64,000 nucleotides of DNA from Flavobacterium degerlachei (GTDB lineage: Bacteria > Bacteroidota > Bacteroidia > Flavobacteriales > Flavobacteriaceae): assembly GCF_900106645.1 (NCBI RefSeq), contig NZ_FNMV01000001.1, positions 62,001 to 126,000 on the forward strand, given 5' to 3'. The stretch's first letter is position 1; each line of letters begins with the position of its first letter. Position numbers and translations under genes: made by a program. Below the pieces are notes generated by a model, which saw only the letters and a list, made by a program, of their open reading frames with translations, did no database searches and was not told the origin of the DNA. Shown one piece after another: positions 36,913 through 45,883 of this stretch.

Positions 36913-38796
36913 ATGAATACAAATTTAGCTTTACTCTTATTATTAGCTCCTTTTATCGGGTTTCTATTTAATATTTTCTTTGGCAAAAGTATCGGAAAAA
37001 CAGCTTCAGGAGTTATCGGTACTCTTATGATTGTCGTATCTTTTATTGTGACTTTATATTTCTTTGGAGCAATCACAGCAAAACCTGAAGGAATTCATAT
37101 TTCTCTTTTTGATTGGATTCAAATTAGTAATTTCAAAGTAGATTTTGGATTTCAATTTGACCAACTATCAGTACTTTGGTTGCTTTTTGTAACAGGAATT
37201 GGATCATTAATTCACATGTACTCTATCAGCTATATGCATGATGACGAGAATATGCATAAGTATTTTGCTTATTTGAACCTGTTTATATTCTTCATGATTA
37301 CTTTGGTAATTGGAAGTAACTTATTAGTATTATTCATTGGTTGGGAAGGTGTTGGACTCTGTTCTTATCTCCTTATCGGATTCTGGCATAAAAACCAAGA
37401 GTTCAATGATGCTGCTAAGAAAGCATTCATCATGAATAGAATAGGAGATCTTGGATTATTAATCGGGATATTCATAATTGGTTCATTGTTTTCTACTCTA
37501 GATTACGCTACCTTAAAAACAGCTATCGCTGGCGCAACAGATCTTAATATGTATTGGATTTCTGCTGCCGCTTTTGCTTTGTTTATTGGAGCTTGTGGAA
37601 AATCAGCACAAATACCTTTGTATACTTGGTTACCAGATGCGATGGCAGGACCTACTCCAGTTTCGGCATTAATACATGCTGCAACTATGGTAACTGCAGG
37701 TATCTTTATGATTACAAGATTAAATTATTTATTTGATTTAGCTCCAGACGTTCAAAATATCATTGCCATTGTAGGAGCCGTTACCTCTCTTGTAGCTGCA
37801 ACTATTGCTTTGGTTCAAACGGATATCAAAAAAGTACTAGCCTACTCTACCGTTTCTCAATTAGGATTAATGTTCTTGGCATTAGGTTTAGGAGCTTACG
37901 AAGTAGCCGTTTTTCACGTTATCACGCACGCTTTCTTTAAAGCTTGTTTGTTCTTAGGATCTGGTTCAGTAATTCATGCTTTGCATGGAGAACAAGACAT
38001 GAGAAAAATGGGTGGATTGAAAAAAGTGATGACTATCACCTTTGTAACTTTCTTAATCTCTTCATTAGCGATTTCAGGAATCCCTCCTTTTTCAGGTTTC
38101 TTCTCTAAAGATGAAATCCTAATGGTTGCTTTTGAGCACAACAAAATACTTTGGTTCATTGCTTCATTAGCATCACTAATGACTGCATTCTATATGTTCC
38201 GTTTATTATATCTTACTTTCTTCAAAGAATTCAGAGGTACAGCAGAGCAAAAAAGTCATTTACATGAAAGTCCAACACTAATCACTTTCCCATTAATTGT
38301 TTTGGCAATATTGGCAACATTAGGTGGATTGATCAGTCTACCAACAAATAGCTGGTTAAATGAATACTTGGCGCCTTTATTTACAAAAGTAGCTACAGAG
38401 GAGCACCACTTTGGAACTTCAGAATATATGTTGATGTTAGTTGCCGTAATTGGTGGATTAGTAGGAATTGGAATTGCATACTCTAAATACATCAAACAAA
38501 ACCTAGTTCCTGAAGAGGATGAAAAAATCACTGGTTTTGCCAAAGTTCTTTACAACAAATACTATGTTGACGAAATTTATGATTCCTTATTTGTGAAATC
38601 AATAAATGGATTGTCAAAATTCTTTAGAGATAATGTAGAAACTACTTTATCATCTTTAGTTTTCGGATTAGGAAAAGTAACCAATGAAATAGGTTTTCAA
38701 GGTAAAAAATTACAAAGCGGAAGTATTGGTTTTTATCTTTTTGCTTTTGTTTTAGGCATTTGTGCCATCATAACCTATTTATTTTTAGCTCAATAA
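36913..38796 (+). CDS. nuoL: NADH-quinone oxidoreductase subunit L
   Basis: 627-residue antiporter-like proton pump subunit. Signatures: FIGWEGVGLCSYLLIGFWH with the conserved Glu, KSAQIPLYTWLPDAMAGPTP, VSALIHAATMVTAGIFMI and SQLGLMFLALGLGAY. The long C-terminal helix HL is indicated by the region after 500. Next gene after 9 nt. Confidence 0.96.
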   Translation: MNTNLALLLLLAPFIGFLFNIFFGKSIGKTASGVIGTLMIVVSFIVTLYFFGAITAKPEGIHISLFDWIQISNFKVDFGFQFDQLSVLWLLFVTGIGSLIHMYSISYMHDDENMHKYFAYLNLFIFFMITLVIGSNLLVLFIGWEGVGLCSYLLIGFWHKNQEFNDAAKKAFIMNRIGDLGLLIGIFIIGSLFSTLDYATLKTAIAGATDLNMYWISAAAFALFIGACGKSAQIPLYTWLPDAMAGPTPVSALIHAATMVTAGIFMITRLNYLFDLAPDVQNIIAIVGAVTSLVAATIALVQTDIKKVLAYSTVSQLGLMFLALGLGAYEVAVFHVITHAFFKACLFLGSGSVIHALHGEQDMRKMGGLKKVMTITFVTFLISSLAISGIPPFSGFFSKDEILMVAFEHNKILWFIASLASLMTAFYMFRLLYLTFFKEFRGTAEQKSHLHESPTLITFPLIVLAILATLGGLISLPTNSWLNEYLAPLFTKVATEEHHFGTSEYMLMLVAVIGGLVGIGIAYSKYIKQNLVPEEDEKITGFAKVLYNKYYVDEIYDSLFVKSINGLSKFFRDNVETTLSSLVFGLGKVTNEIGFQGKKLQSGSIGFYLFAFVLGICAIITYLFLAQ

Positions 38797-38805
38797 TTTT
38801 ATACT

Positions 38806-40245
38806 ATGAATGTATCTCTAATATTAATTCTACTTTTAGTTGGCGCATTTGCAACTTATATTTCTGGCGATAAAGTGGCTTCAAAAGTGGCTTTGTTCTT
38901 TGGCTTATCTGCTCTAGGATGCTCGCTTGTATTGTTAAACCACTTTAATTCGGGTGAAAACATTAGCTTTTTATGCCAATGGATAAACCAACCCAATGTT
39001 TCTTTTGCCTTAAAGGCAGACGGATTATCAATTGCCATGCTTTTATTAACAACGGCATTGACACCAATTATTATTTATACATCATTTGGAACTGAATATA
39101 AAAACGCGAAAGCTTTTTATTCATTAATCCTATTTATGTCTTTTGCAATGGTTGGAACCTTCCTTGCAGCAGACGGACTTTTATATTACATCTTCTGGGA
39201 ATTAGCCTTAATTCCTATTTACTTTATTGCTTTAATTTGGGGTAACGGTGATGCTGAAGAACGTAAAAAAGCAGTAGTAAAATTCTTTATCTACACTTTA
39301 GCAGGTTCGTTATTTATGCTAATTGCATTTATCTACTTATACCAACAAGCAGGAAGTTTTTTAATTGAAGACTTATACAAATTGAACTTATCAGCAACAG
39401 AACAATTATGGATATTCCTGGCATTCTTCTTAGCTTATGCAATTAAAATTCCAATTATTCCTTTCCATACTTGGCAAGCAAATGTGTACCAAAAAGCACC
39501 AGCTGTAGGTACAATGCTTCTTTCAGGAATTATGTTGAAAATGGGTCTTTACAGTATCATTCGTTGGCAATTGCCAATTACTCCGCTTGCAGCAAAAGAA
39601 TACATGTATATCTTCGTCAGCCTTGGAGTTGCTGGAGTAATTTATGGTTCAATTGTAGCATTGAGACAAAAAGACTTAAAGAAACTATTAGCTTACTCTT
39701 CATTAGCCCACGTTGGACTAATCGCAGCAGGTACTTATACTTTAACTATTGACGGATTGCGAGGTGCAGTTTTACAAATGATTGCTCACGGATTTGTAGT
39801 AGTTGGATTGTTCTTTATCTCTGAAATTATTTTTAGAAGATATGAAACAAGAACTATTTCTGAAATGGGAGGTATTCGTACACAATCGCCAAAATTTGCT
39901 TCGATGTTCTTGCTTTTAGTTTTGGCATCAGTAGCATTACCTACTACTTTTAACTTTGTTGGTGAGTTTACCGTATTATATAGCCTTTCTCAAATCAATG
40001 TTTGGTTTGCCTTTTTAGGTGGAACAACAATTATCTTGGGTGCTTACTATATGTTAAAAATGTACCAACAAGTAATGTTAGGAGAAACAAATACAAAAGT
40101 GTTTGCTGATGTAACTTTCAAAGAAGGTTTTGCTTTGGTTCTTATCATCGGAGTATTATTCTTTTTCGGAATGTATCCAAAACCAATTACAGACTTAATC
40201 ACACCAAGTCTTGAAGAGATTTTAAAAGTCATAAACAGGGTTTAG
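38806..40245 (+). CDS. nuoM: NADH-quinone oxidoreductase subunit M
   Basis: 479-residue antiporter-like subunit. Signatures: YYIFWELALIPIYFIALIWG (conserved Glu), KIPIIPFHTWQANVYQKAP and KDLKKLLAYSSLAHVGLIAA. Followed by a 202-nt AT-rich spacer before nuoN. Confidence 0.96.
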   Translation: MNVSLILILLLVGAFATYISGDKVASKVALFFGLSALGCSLVLLNHFNSGENISFLCQWINQPNVSFALKADGLSIAMLLLTTALTPIIIYTSFGTEYKNAKAFYSLILFMSFAMVGTFLAADGLLYYIFWELALIPIYFIALIWGNGDAEERKKAVVKFFIYTLAGSLFMLIAFIYLYQQAGSFLIEDLYKLNLSATEQLWIFLAFFLAYAIKIPIIPFHTWQANVYQKAPAVGTMLLSGIMLKMGLYSIIRWQLPITPLAAKEYMYIFVSLGVAGVIYGSIVALRQKDLKKLLAYSSLAHVGLIAAGTYTLTIDGLRGAVLQMIAHGFVVVGLFFISEIIFRRYETRTISEMGGIRTQSPKFASMFLLLVLASVALPTTFNFVGEFTVLYSLSQINVWFAFLGGTTIILGAYYMLKMYQQVMLGETNTKVFADVTFKEGFALVLIIGVLFFFGMYPKPITDLITPSLEEILKVINRV

Positions 40246-40447
40246 ATTTTTAATTTCAGAATTAAGATTAACGATTTTTGATTTCAGATTTTATGTGATA
40301 TAAAAAATGATTCATGCCAAAATACAGAATAGTAAAATAATATTAATAAAAACAAAATAGGTCTATAGTAGAAAGAAGATTGAAATTTAAAAGTCAAACA
40401 TTTTAAATCCCAAATCTAAAATCTCAATTCCTAAATCTAAAATCACA

Positions 40448-41818
40448 ATGAATACATTAATAGCTATAATAGGATTAGGTGTTTTATGCCTTTTATTTGA
40501 AATTTTCGAATTAAGGAAAGCCATTGTTCCTATAACAATTATTGGATTATTGGCCGTTCTTGGTCTGAACATATCTGAATTTAATTCTCCAGAAGCCTAT
40601 TACAATAACATGATTATTGTAAGTAAGTTTTCAACTGCATTCTCTGGTTTGTTTATCATACTAACTATATTCTTGGTTGCCTTGAGTCATAAAGTGTATG
40701 AAAACCACCAAACAAAAATATCTGATTTCATTGCCATTAAAGTGTTTTTATTGGCAGGAACAGTTGCCATGGTTTCTTTTGGAAACTTAGCGATGTTCTT
40801 CTTAGGAATCGAAGTATTGTCAATCGCCTTATATATTTTGGCGGCAAGCAATAGATTGAGTGTCAAAAGTAACGAAGCAGGATTAAAATATTTCTTAATG
40901 GGTTCTTTCGCCTCAGGAATTATATTGTTCGGTATTTGTTTGATATACGGAGCTATGGGAACATTTGACGTTACTGAAATCAGCGAACTATCGAGATCAG
41001 CTGAATTACCAGTTTGGTTTCCAATTGGGATTGTTTTAGTAACAATTGGAATGTTTTTCAAAATTGCAGCTGTACCGTTTCATTTCTGGGCACCTGATGT
41101 TTACGAAGGTTCACCAGCATTAACAACTGCCTTAATGAGTACTTTGGCTAAAGTTGTAGCCATTGCTACCTTATTTAAGCTATTAACGGTTATGAATGCA
41201 GAAGTATCTTCTTCTTTCCAAATAGTTGTTGTGATCATTTCTATGGCATCGATGACCGTAGGAAATATTATGGCTTTGCGTCAGGTGAACGTAAAACGTA
41301 TGTTAGCTTACTCTGGTATTTCACATGCTGGATTTATGTTAATGACTTTACTAAGCGTGACAAATGCTGCAGGAAGTTTATTGTATTACACTTCGGCTTA
41401 TGCCCTAGCAGGAATCGCTGCTTTTAGCGTTATTCTGTATGTTTGTAAAAACACCGAAAATGAAGATATCACGAATTTCCACGGATTAGGAAAAACCAAC
41501 CCATTATTGGCTGCTATTTTAACTGCGTCTTTATTGTCTATGGCTGGTATCCCGATTTTTGCAGGATTTTTTGCCAAAATGGTTTTGTTCAATCAAACGA
41601 TTCAGGCTGGTTATATCGCTTTAGTTATAGTTGCTGTAGTGAATTCGATTATAAGCGTAGGATATTACTTTAAATTGATCTTAGCGATGTACACTAAAGA
41701 GCCTAATGAAGCTAGAACAGGAACTCCAGTTGTTATTTATGCCGTTGCCGTTATTGCAATCGTTTTGAATATTGCTTTAGGTTTGTTTCCATCATTAGTT
41801 TTGGACTTGCTAGCATAA
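40448..41818 (+). CDS. nuoN: NADH-quinone oxidoreductase subunit N
   Basis: 456-residue antiporter-like subunit, the last nuo gene. Signatures: NLAMFFLGIEVLSIALYILA, KIAAVPFHFWAPDVYEGSP and NVKRMLAYSGISHAGFMLM. A terminator follows 21 nt after the stop. Confidence 0.95.
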   Translation: MNTLIAIIGLGVLCLLFEIFELRKAIVPITIIGLLAVLGLNISEFNSPEAYYNNMIIVSKFSTAFSGLFIILTIFLVALSHKVYENHQTKISDFIAIKVFLLAGTVAMVSFGNLAMFFLGIEVLSIALYILAASNRLSVKSNEAGLKYFLMGSFASGIILFGICLIYGAMGTFDVTEISELSRSAELPVWFPIGIVLVTIGMFFKIAAVPFHFWAPDVYEGSPALTTALMSTLAKVVAIATLFKLLTVMNAEVSSSFQIVVVIISMASMTVGNIMALRQVNVKRMLAYSGISHAGFMLMTLLSVTNAAGSLLYYTSAYALAGIAAFSVILYVCKNTENEDITNFHGLGKTNPLLAAILTASLLSMAGIPIFAGFFAKMVLFNQTIQAGYIALVIVAVVNSIISVGYYFKLILAMYTKEPNEARTGTPVVIYAVAVIAIVLNIALGLFPSLVLDLLA

Positions 41819-41839
41819 TAATTCAACACAAAAAGATAC

Positions 41840-41871
41840 AAAACCCATCAAATTAATTTGATGGGTTTTTT
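41840..41871 (+). terminator. Terminator of the nuo operon
   Basis: A perfect palindrome around AAACCCATCAAATTAATTTG (41841-41860) with matching right arm to 41870 and a T-run, right after nuoN. Confidence 0.92.
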
Positions 41872-41957
41872 GCTATTATAGCAATCCGTGACATTGCACC
41901 TACCCAGCCAATTCCCAATAAAAATATAAATCACATAGAGTTCCAAAGTAGATTTAC

Positions 41958-41965
41958 TACATTTG
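41958..41965 (+). promoter_or_regulatory. -7 box TACATTTG for the DsbA-like gene
   Basis: TACATTTG, 38 nt before the ATG at 42004; no clear -33. Confidence 0.5.
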
Positions 41966-42003
41966 TATATACAAGCAATAATACTGCAATAAATAAAATT
42001 ATA

Positions 42004-42720
42004 ATGGAAAATAAATTAAAAATACAGATTTGGTCAGATATTATGTGTCCTTATTGCTACATAGGAAAAAGAAGAATCGAAGGTGCACTAGAGCAATTTG
42101 AACATAAAGATGCCGTTGAAATAGAATGGAAAAGTTTCCAATTGGACTCCAACTTCATTGCTTCAGAAGATGATGATATGGCAGAACACTTGGCCACAAA
42201 ATACCAAAAAGACAAACAATGGGCTCAGGAAATGATGGACAGCATGACTGAAAACGCAAAAAACTCAGGATTGGATTTCCATTTTGAAAAAGCAATTATG
42301 GCTAATTCATTTAATGCACATCGTCTGTTACATTTGGCTAAGAAATACAACTTATCAAATGAGTTAGAAGAACTATTGTTTAAAGCCTACCTAACTGATG
42401 GTAAAAACGTAAATGATCTAGCCACTTTAAGTGAATTAGGATTACAAGTAGGATTGGAAATTAAAGAGATTGAAGCCGTACTACAGTCGGATGCTTATGC
42501 AAAAGAAGTAAAAGAGGATATCCTTGAAGCCCAATCAATAGGAGTGCAAGGAGTTCCATTTTTTGTTTTGGATAACAAATATGCAGTATCAGGTGCACAA
42601 CATGTGGAAACTTTCGTCAAAACTTTAGAAAAGGTATGGGAAGAAGGGAAATTTGACACAAAACCAACGCTGTTGAATACCACAGATGGTGACAGCTGCG
42701 GTATAGATGGTTGTGACTAG
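42004..42720 (+). CDS. DsbA-family (FrnE-like) thiol oxidoreductase
   Basis: A 238-residue cytoplasmic DsbA-fold protein. The active site is CPYC (Cys15, Cys18) in SDIMCPYCYIGKRRIE, and the FrnE-like QSIGVQGVPFFVLDNKYAVSGAQ carries the cis-Pro loop. It has an extra Cys pair at the very end (SCGIDGCD). There is no signal peptide. FrnE proteins are linked to oxidative stress or polyketide tailoring; the substrate here is not known. Own promoter box and terminator. Confidence 0.92.
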   Translation: MENKLKIQIWSDIMCPYCYIGKRRIEGALEQFEHKDAVEIEWKSFQLDSNFIASEDDDMAEHLATKYQKDKQWAQEMMDSMTENAKNSGLDFHFEKAIMANSFNAHRLLHLAKKYNLSNELEELLFKAYLTDGKNVNDLATLSELGLQVGLEIKEIEAVLQSDAYAKEVKEDILEAQSIGVQGVPFFVLDNKYAVSGAQHVETFVKTLEKVWEEGKFDTKPTLLNTTDGDSCGIDGCD

Positions 42721-42734
42721 ATTCCTTCTAAAAC

Positions 42735-42768
42735 AAAAGCCCACTGACATTTTTGTCAGCGGGCTTTT
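42735..42768 (+). terminator. Terminator between the DsbA-like gene and its convergent neighbour
   Basis: AAAAGCCC/GGGCTTTT with inner CTGACA/TGTCAG (42735-42768), one mismatch, flanked by A- and T-runs; can serve both strands. Confidence 0.88.
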
Positions 42769-42790
42769 TTAATCAATAATTTATAACAAC

Positions 42791-43438
42791 CTAATTTCTT
42801 TTTACGATTCTAACATCTACAGTAGTTGCTACTCTATTATCACGTTGTAAAACTATAGGCTCATTAGATCTATAATCACGGTCGTTTGACTTTCTGTCAC
42901 TTCCGTACTCATAGTCCTTATTTTGATTAGTTGCATATCCTCTACCGCCTTTTACAGACCCGTAAGTGTCTACCACTTGACCTCTACGGTTATAGATAAT
43001 CTCTAAGCCACCTACTCGTTCCAAGGCAAAACGATTGTAAGACATTTGAACAGAACCTATACGTTTTATTCTATCATTTGAATCAAAATCAATTGAAACA
43101 TTTCCAATTCGTGTCACATTGCCCCATCTATCGTATTGCACTTTTACACCGTAATTATCTTTGCGAAAAGAAGCGGATGAACCATAGTTTCTATTTCCAT
43201 TCCCTCTTTTGTTTGGTTTAAAAGATTTATCTCTCGCTGAAGAACGCGCATTAAAATCAAATTCGCCATCGGCAAATACATAGAACTGAATTCCACCTTC
43301 TGTGAAAATAACAGGTTCCGCATTTCTAAAATCAACAGCTACTCGTCTCTCACTAGACAAGTTGTTTTTCTCTGTTGCATTTGCTACACCACCTCCCATT
43401 AAAAGGATACTAGCTACTAAAAAGGTAATTTTTTTCAT
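42791..43438 (-). CDS. Secreted protein of unknown function with repeated basic segments
   Basis: 215 residues with signal peptide MKKITFLVASILLMGGGVANA. The central part has three related segments (VQYDRWGNVTRIGNVSIDFD; RIKRIGSVQMSYNRFALERV; GGLEIIYNRRGQVVDTYGS), each with I-G-x-V/L-x-I/M pattern, suggesting a small beta-repeat domain. The rest is rich in Arg, Asn, Asp and Tyr. I do not recognise the family; similar Flavobacterium proteins are annotated as hypothetical. Upstream is AT-rich DNA with no clear promoter box. Confidence 0.78.
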   Translation of the reverse strand: MKKITFLVASILLMGGGVANATEKNNLSSERRVAVDFRNAEPVIFTEGGIQFYVFADGEFDFNARSSARDKSFKPNKRGNGNRNYGSSASFRKDNYGVKVQYDRWGNVTRIGNVSIDFDSNDRIKRIGSVQMSYNRFALERVGGLEIIYNRRGQVVDTYGSVKGGRGYATNQNKDYEYGSDRKSNDRDYRSNEPIVLQRDNRVATTVDVRIVKRN

Positions 43439-43810
43439 GATAATTATATTTTGTGTTTTGCTTACTCTTGAGCTTTTCGGCTTACGCTTTTACTTATTTG
43501 ATTAGGTATATTCAAGTAGCGTGCCAAAACTTTTTTTCTCGAATCCCGTGATAAGCATCTGTACTAATTTTAACAATTAAAAACACTTTAATTTAACAAA
43601 TATTCAACCTAACAAATAATACTATATGTTTGCTACAATTGTAACAAAGTGGGAGTTACTTACACTTATAAGAACTTTCATAATTCAAAATCCTCATTGT
43701 TTTTTTGAAGTATACTTCTATAAACATTTACTAATTACAATTAGAAAAAGAGCTTTCTCTAAAAAGAATTTTAAGTAAAAACGATTGCACTCTGTTTTTG
43801 CCTTTGACTT
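43439..43810. other. 372-bp region without a clear gene, left edge of the accessory island
   Basis: AT-rich DNA upstream of the secreted protein gene. I see no promoter match and no intact frame. In the frame leading into the pseudogene at 43811, translation stops at TGA 43805. Relic coding sequence such as FEVYFYKHL (near 43700) may be an earlier part of the same decayed regulator, but this is weak. Confidence 0.5.
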
Positions 43811-44434
43811 CAAGTATTCAAACAACTCATTAATGACAGTAATGGAAATTATACTAAATACATTATTACGCCTACAAATTTAGTAGAAGCGCCTACAATT
43901 ATAAAAACCCTACCAGTAAGCGAAGTATATATATTAGATCAAACAAATTATGAACTAAAACCCTAGCCCGCAGTATATCAAAATTTCGTAAAAGACATCT
44001 ACGACGCACTCGTAAAAGGTAAATCAAGACTAAACAAATACAAAAAAATGATTATTATTTTCTAAACCTTTAGAGAACCATTAGGTATGAAGGAAGGCTT
44101 TATTAACTTTTGTACTGACAACTAAATTTTTTATGAGGTCATTACAGAATTTTCGAATAGAATAATCCAAACTGCCGAAGTGTATGTCATCCCAGGTGAT
44201 CGTGATTTAGTTAGTGTTATTGAAACATCCAAGCATCAAAACTTACAACTAGATGTGGATTATGGAATAATTTTATACAATAACACACTACTTAAAAAAT
44301 TAGTTAGAAACGGAATCATAACTATTTCAACCAATTTTGAAGCAATGGGGAAAATATTAGCCCAAATGATCTCTAAAGGAGAACGTAAACAAATTGAGAA
44401 TAAATGCGCTTTAATTCTACACAATTCACTGTAG
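43811..44434 (+). pseudogene. Decayed GntR/LacI-type regulator, ligand domain only
   Basis: One reading frame through 43811-44434 carries a recognisable C-terminal periplasmic-binding-like domain of the Flavobacterial GntR-family regulators with LacI-like effector part: SNGNYTKYIITPTN, LPVSEVYILDQTNYELKP, FREPLGMKEGFINFCTDN, TAEVYVIPGDRDLVSVIE, and DYGIILYNNTLLKKLVRN. Three in-frame stop codons break it: TAG 43964, TAA 44063 and TAA 44123. No DNA-binding (GntR HTH) part is found upstream. The intact stretch 44180-44434 is only the last third of the domain. Family assignment is from memory of related proteins; the inactivation is seen directly. Confidence 0.75.
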
Positions 44435-44700
44435 TATAAAATCAAAAAAGTCTTAATGACAAAAGACTTGAATGAGGAATGCAAGAATAATTCTTATTTG
44501 TTTATATTTAACGACAGTTCTAGTAAAATGATCCTTAGTTTTTTTTACTAATATAACATTGTGAAAATTTTATAACTGATTAAGAAATCATACCAATGTG
44601 AGGAGCTGCAAATCGACGTAGATACACAACTTTAAGTTGGTTCAAATATAAATTAATAAAAAAAAAAGACTAAAAATAATTATATAATAAATTTAATACC

Positions 44701-45720
44701 GTGAGTGAATTAATACCAAATAACAATGACTTTATCTTATATACCACACCAAATGGCAGTATTAAAATAGAAGCTTTTATTCAGGGAGAAACCATTTGGC
44801 TTACGCAGCAGAAAATATCCGATTTATTTGAAGTGGACAGAACGGTAGTGACCAAGCACTTGAAAAACATTTATCAAGAGAAAGAATTACTAAAAGAGGC
44901 AACAAGTGCAAAATTTGCACAAGTTCAAAAAGAAGGCCACAGAGAAGTAAAACGTAACATTGAATACTACAATTTAGACGCCATCATTTCCCTTGGTTAC
45001 CGTGTAAATTCCAGCAAAGCTACCCAGTTTCGTATTTGGGCAACCAATACCCTTAAAGAGTACATTATCAAAGGTTTTGCCATGAATGACGAACGTTTAA
45101 AGCAAGGTACAACCACATTTGGTAAAGATTATTTCAAAGAATTACTAGATAGAGTTCGTTCTATTCGAACAAGCGAGCGTAGGATATACCAACAAATCAC
45201 AGATATATTTGCAGAATGTAGTATTGATTACAACCCGAAAGCGGAAGTAACCAAAAACTTTTACGCTACAGTTCAAAACAAATTTCACTTTGCCATTTCA
45301 GGTAAAACAGCAGCCGAAATCATTTATTTAAATGCCGATAGTTCAAAACCACAAATGGGATTGACAACTTTCAAAAATGCACCAGACGGAAGAATTCTAA
45401 AGTTAGACATAGGAATAGCCAAAAACTATCTCGACGAAAAAGAAATCAAACAGCTAGAACGAACCGTTTCTGCCTATTTTGATTATATCGAAATTCTTAT
45501 AGAACGTCAAAACACATTTACAATGGAAGCATTGGCAGAAAGCGTGAACAAGTTTCTAAACTTTAACGAATATAAAATATTAGAAGGCTTAGGAACAATT
45601 TCGCACCAACAAGCCATAAACAAAGCATCTAACGAATACGATAGTTTTAATAAAACACAAAAAATAAACTCGGACTTTGATAAACAGATAAGAGGTTTGG
45701 ATAAAAAGAATAAGGAGTAG
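44701..45720 (+). CDS. RhuM-family protein (virulence RhuM/Fic-associated)
   Basis: 339 residues with the RhuM family pattern: N-terminal SIKIEAFIQGETIWLTQQKI with a winged-helix/HTH region (TQQKISDLFEVDRTVVTKHL, about 35-54), the conserved REVKRNIEYYNLDAIISLGY and RVNSSKATQFRIWATNTLKE, and a C-terminal helical part. RhuM proteins are widespread on islands; their activity is not established. Start codon is GTG at 44701. It sits between a pseudogene and the ATPase fusion, on the same strand as the latter, 55 nt before a small ORF. Confidence 0.9.
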   Translation: MSELIPNNNDFILYTTPNGSIKIEAFIQGETIWLTQQKISDLFEVDRTVVTKHLKNIYQEKELLKEATSAKFAQVQKEGHREVKRNIEYYNLDAIISLGYRVNSSKATQFRIWATNTLKEYIIKGFAMNDERLKQGTTTFGKDYFKELLDRVRSIRTSERRIYQQITDIFAECSIDYNPKAEVTKNFYATVQNKFHFAISGKTAAEIIYLNADSSKPQMGLTTFKNAPDGRILKLDIGIAKNYLDEKEIKQLERTVSAYFDYIEILIERQNTFTMEALAESVNKFLNFNEYKILEGLGTISHQQAINKASNEYDSFNKTQKINSDFDKQIRGLDKKNKE

Positions 45721-45775
45721 TCATATAACAATTCCTAAGATAAATTTAATGTGCTTAAATTATGAAAAAAGAAGA

Positions 45776-45883
45776 ATGAACTATTTGTTAATTAATGGTA
45801 AGTACAGAACTGTTGAAGTTCAAAATCCAATATATAATGATATTAATACAGAACTTCGAAAAATAAACAAATCCCCCTTATGA
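45776..45883 (+). CDS. Small ORF of 35 codons overlapping the ATPase gene
   Basis: A frame from ATG 45776 to TGA 45883 gives a 35-residue peptide starting MNYLLINGKYRTVEVQNP. Its stop overlaps the next start in the classic ATGA arrangement (A of ATG at 45880), which is typical of translational coupling. The peptide has no signal or membrane segment and no recognised family. It may be a tiny regulator or just a leader that couples translation of the ATPase. Confidence 0.45.
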   Translation: MNYLLINGKYRTVEVQNPIYNDINTELRKINKSPL

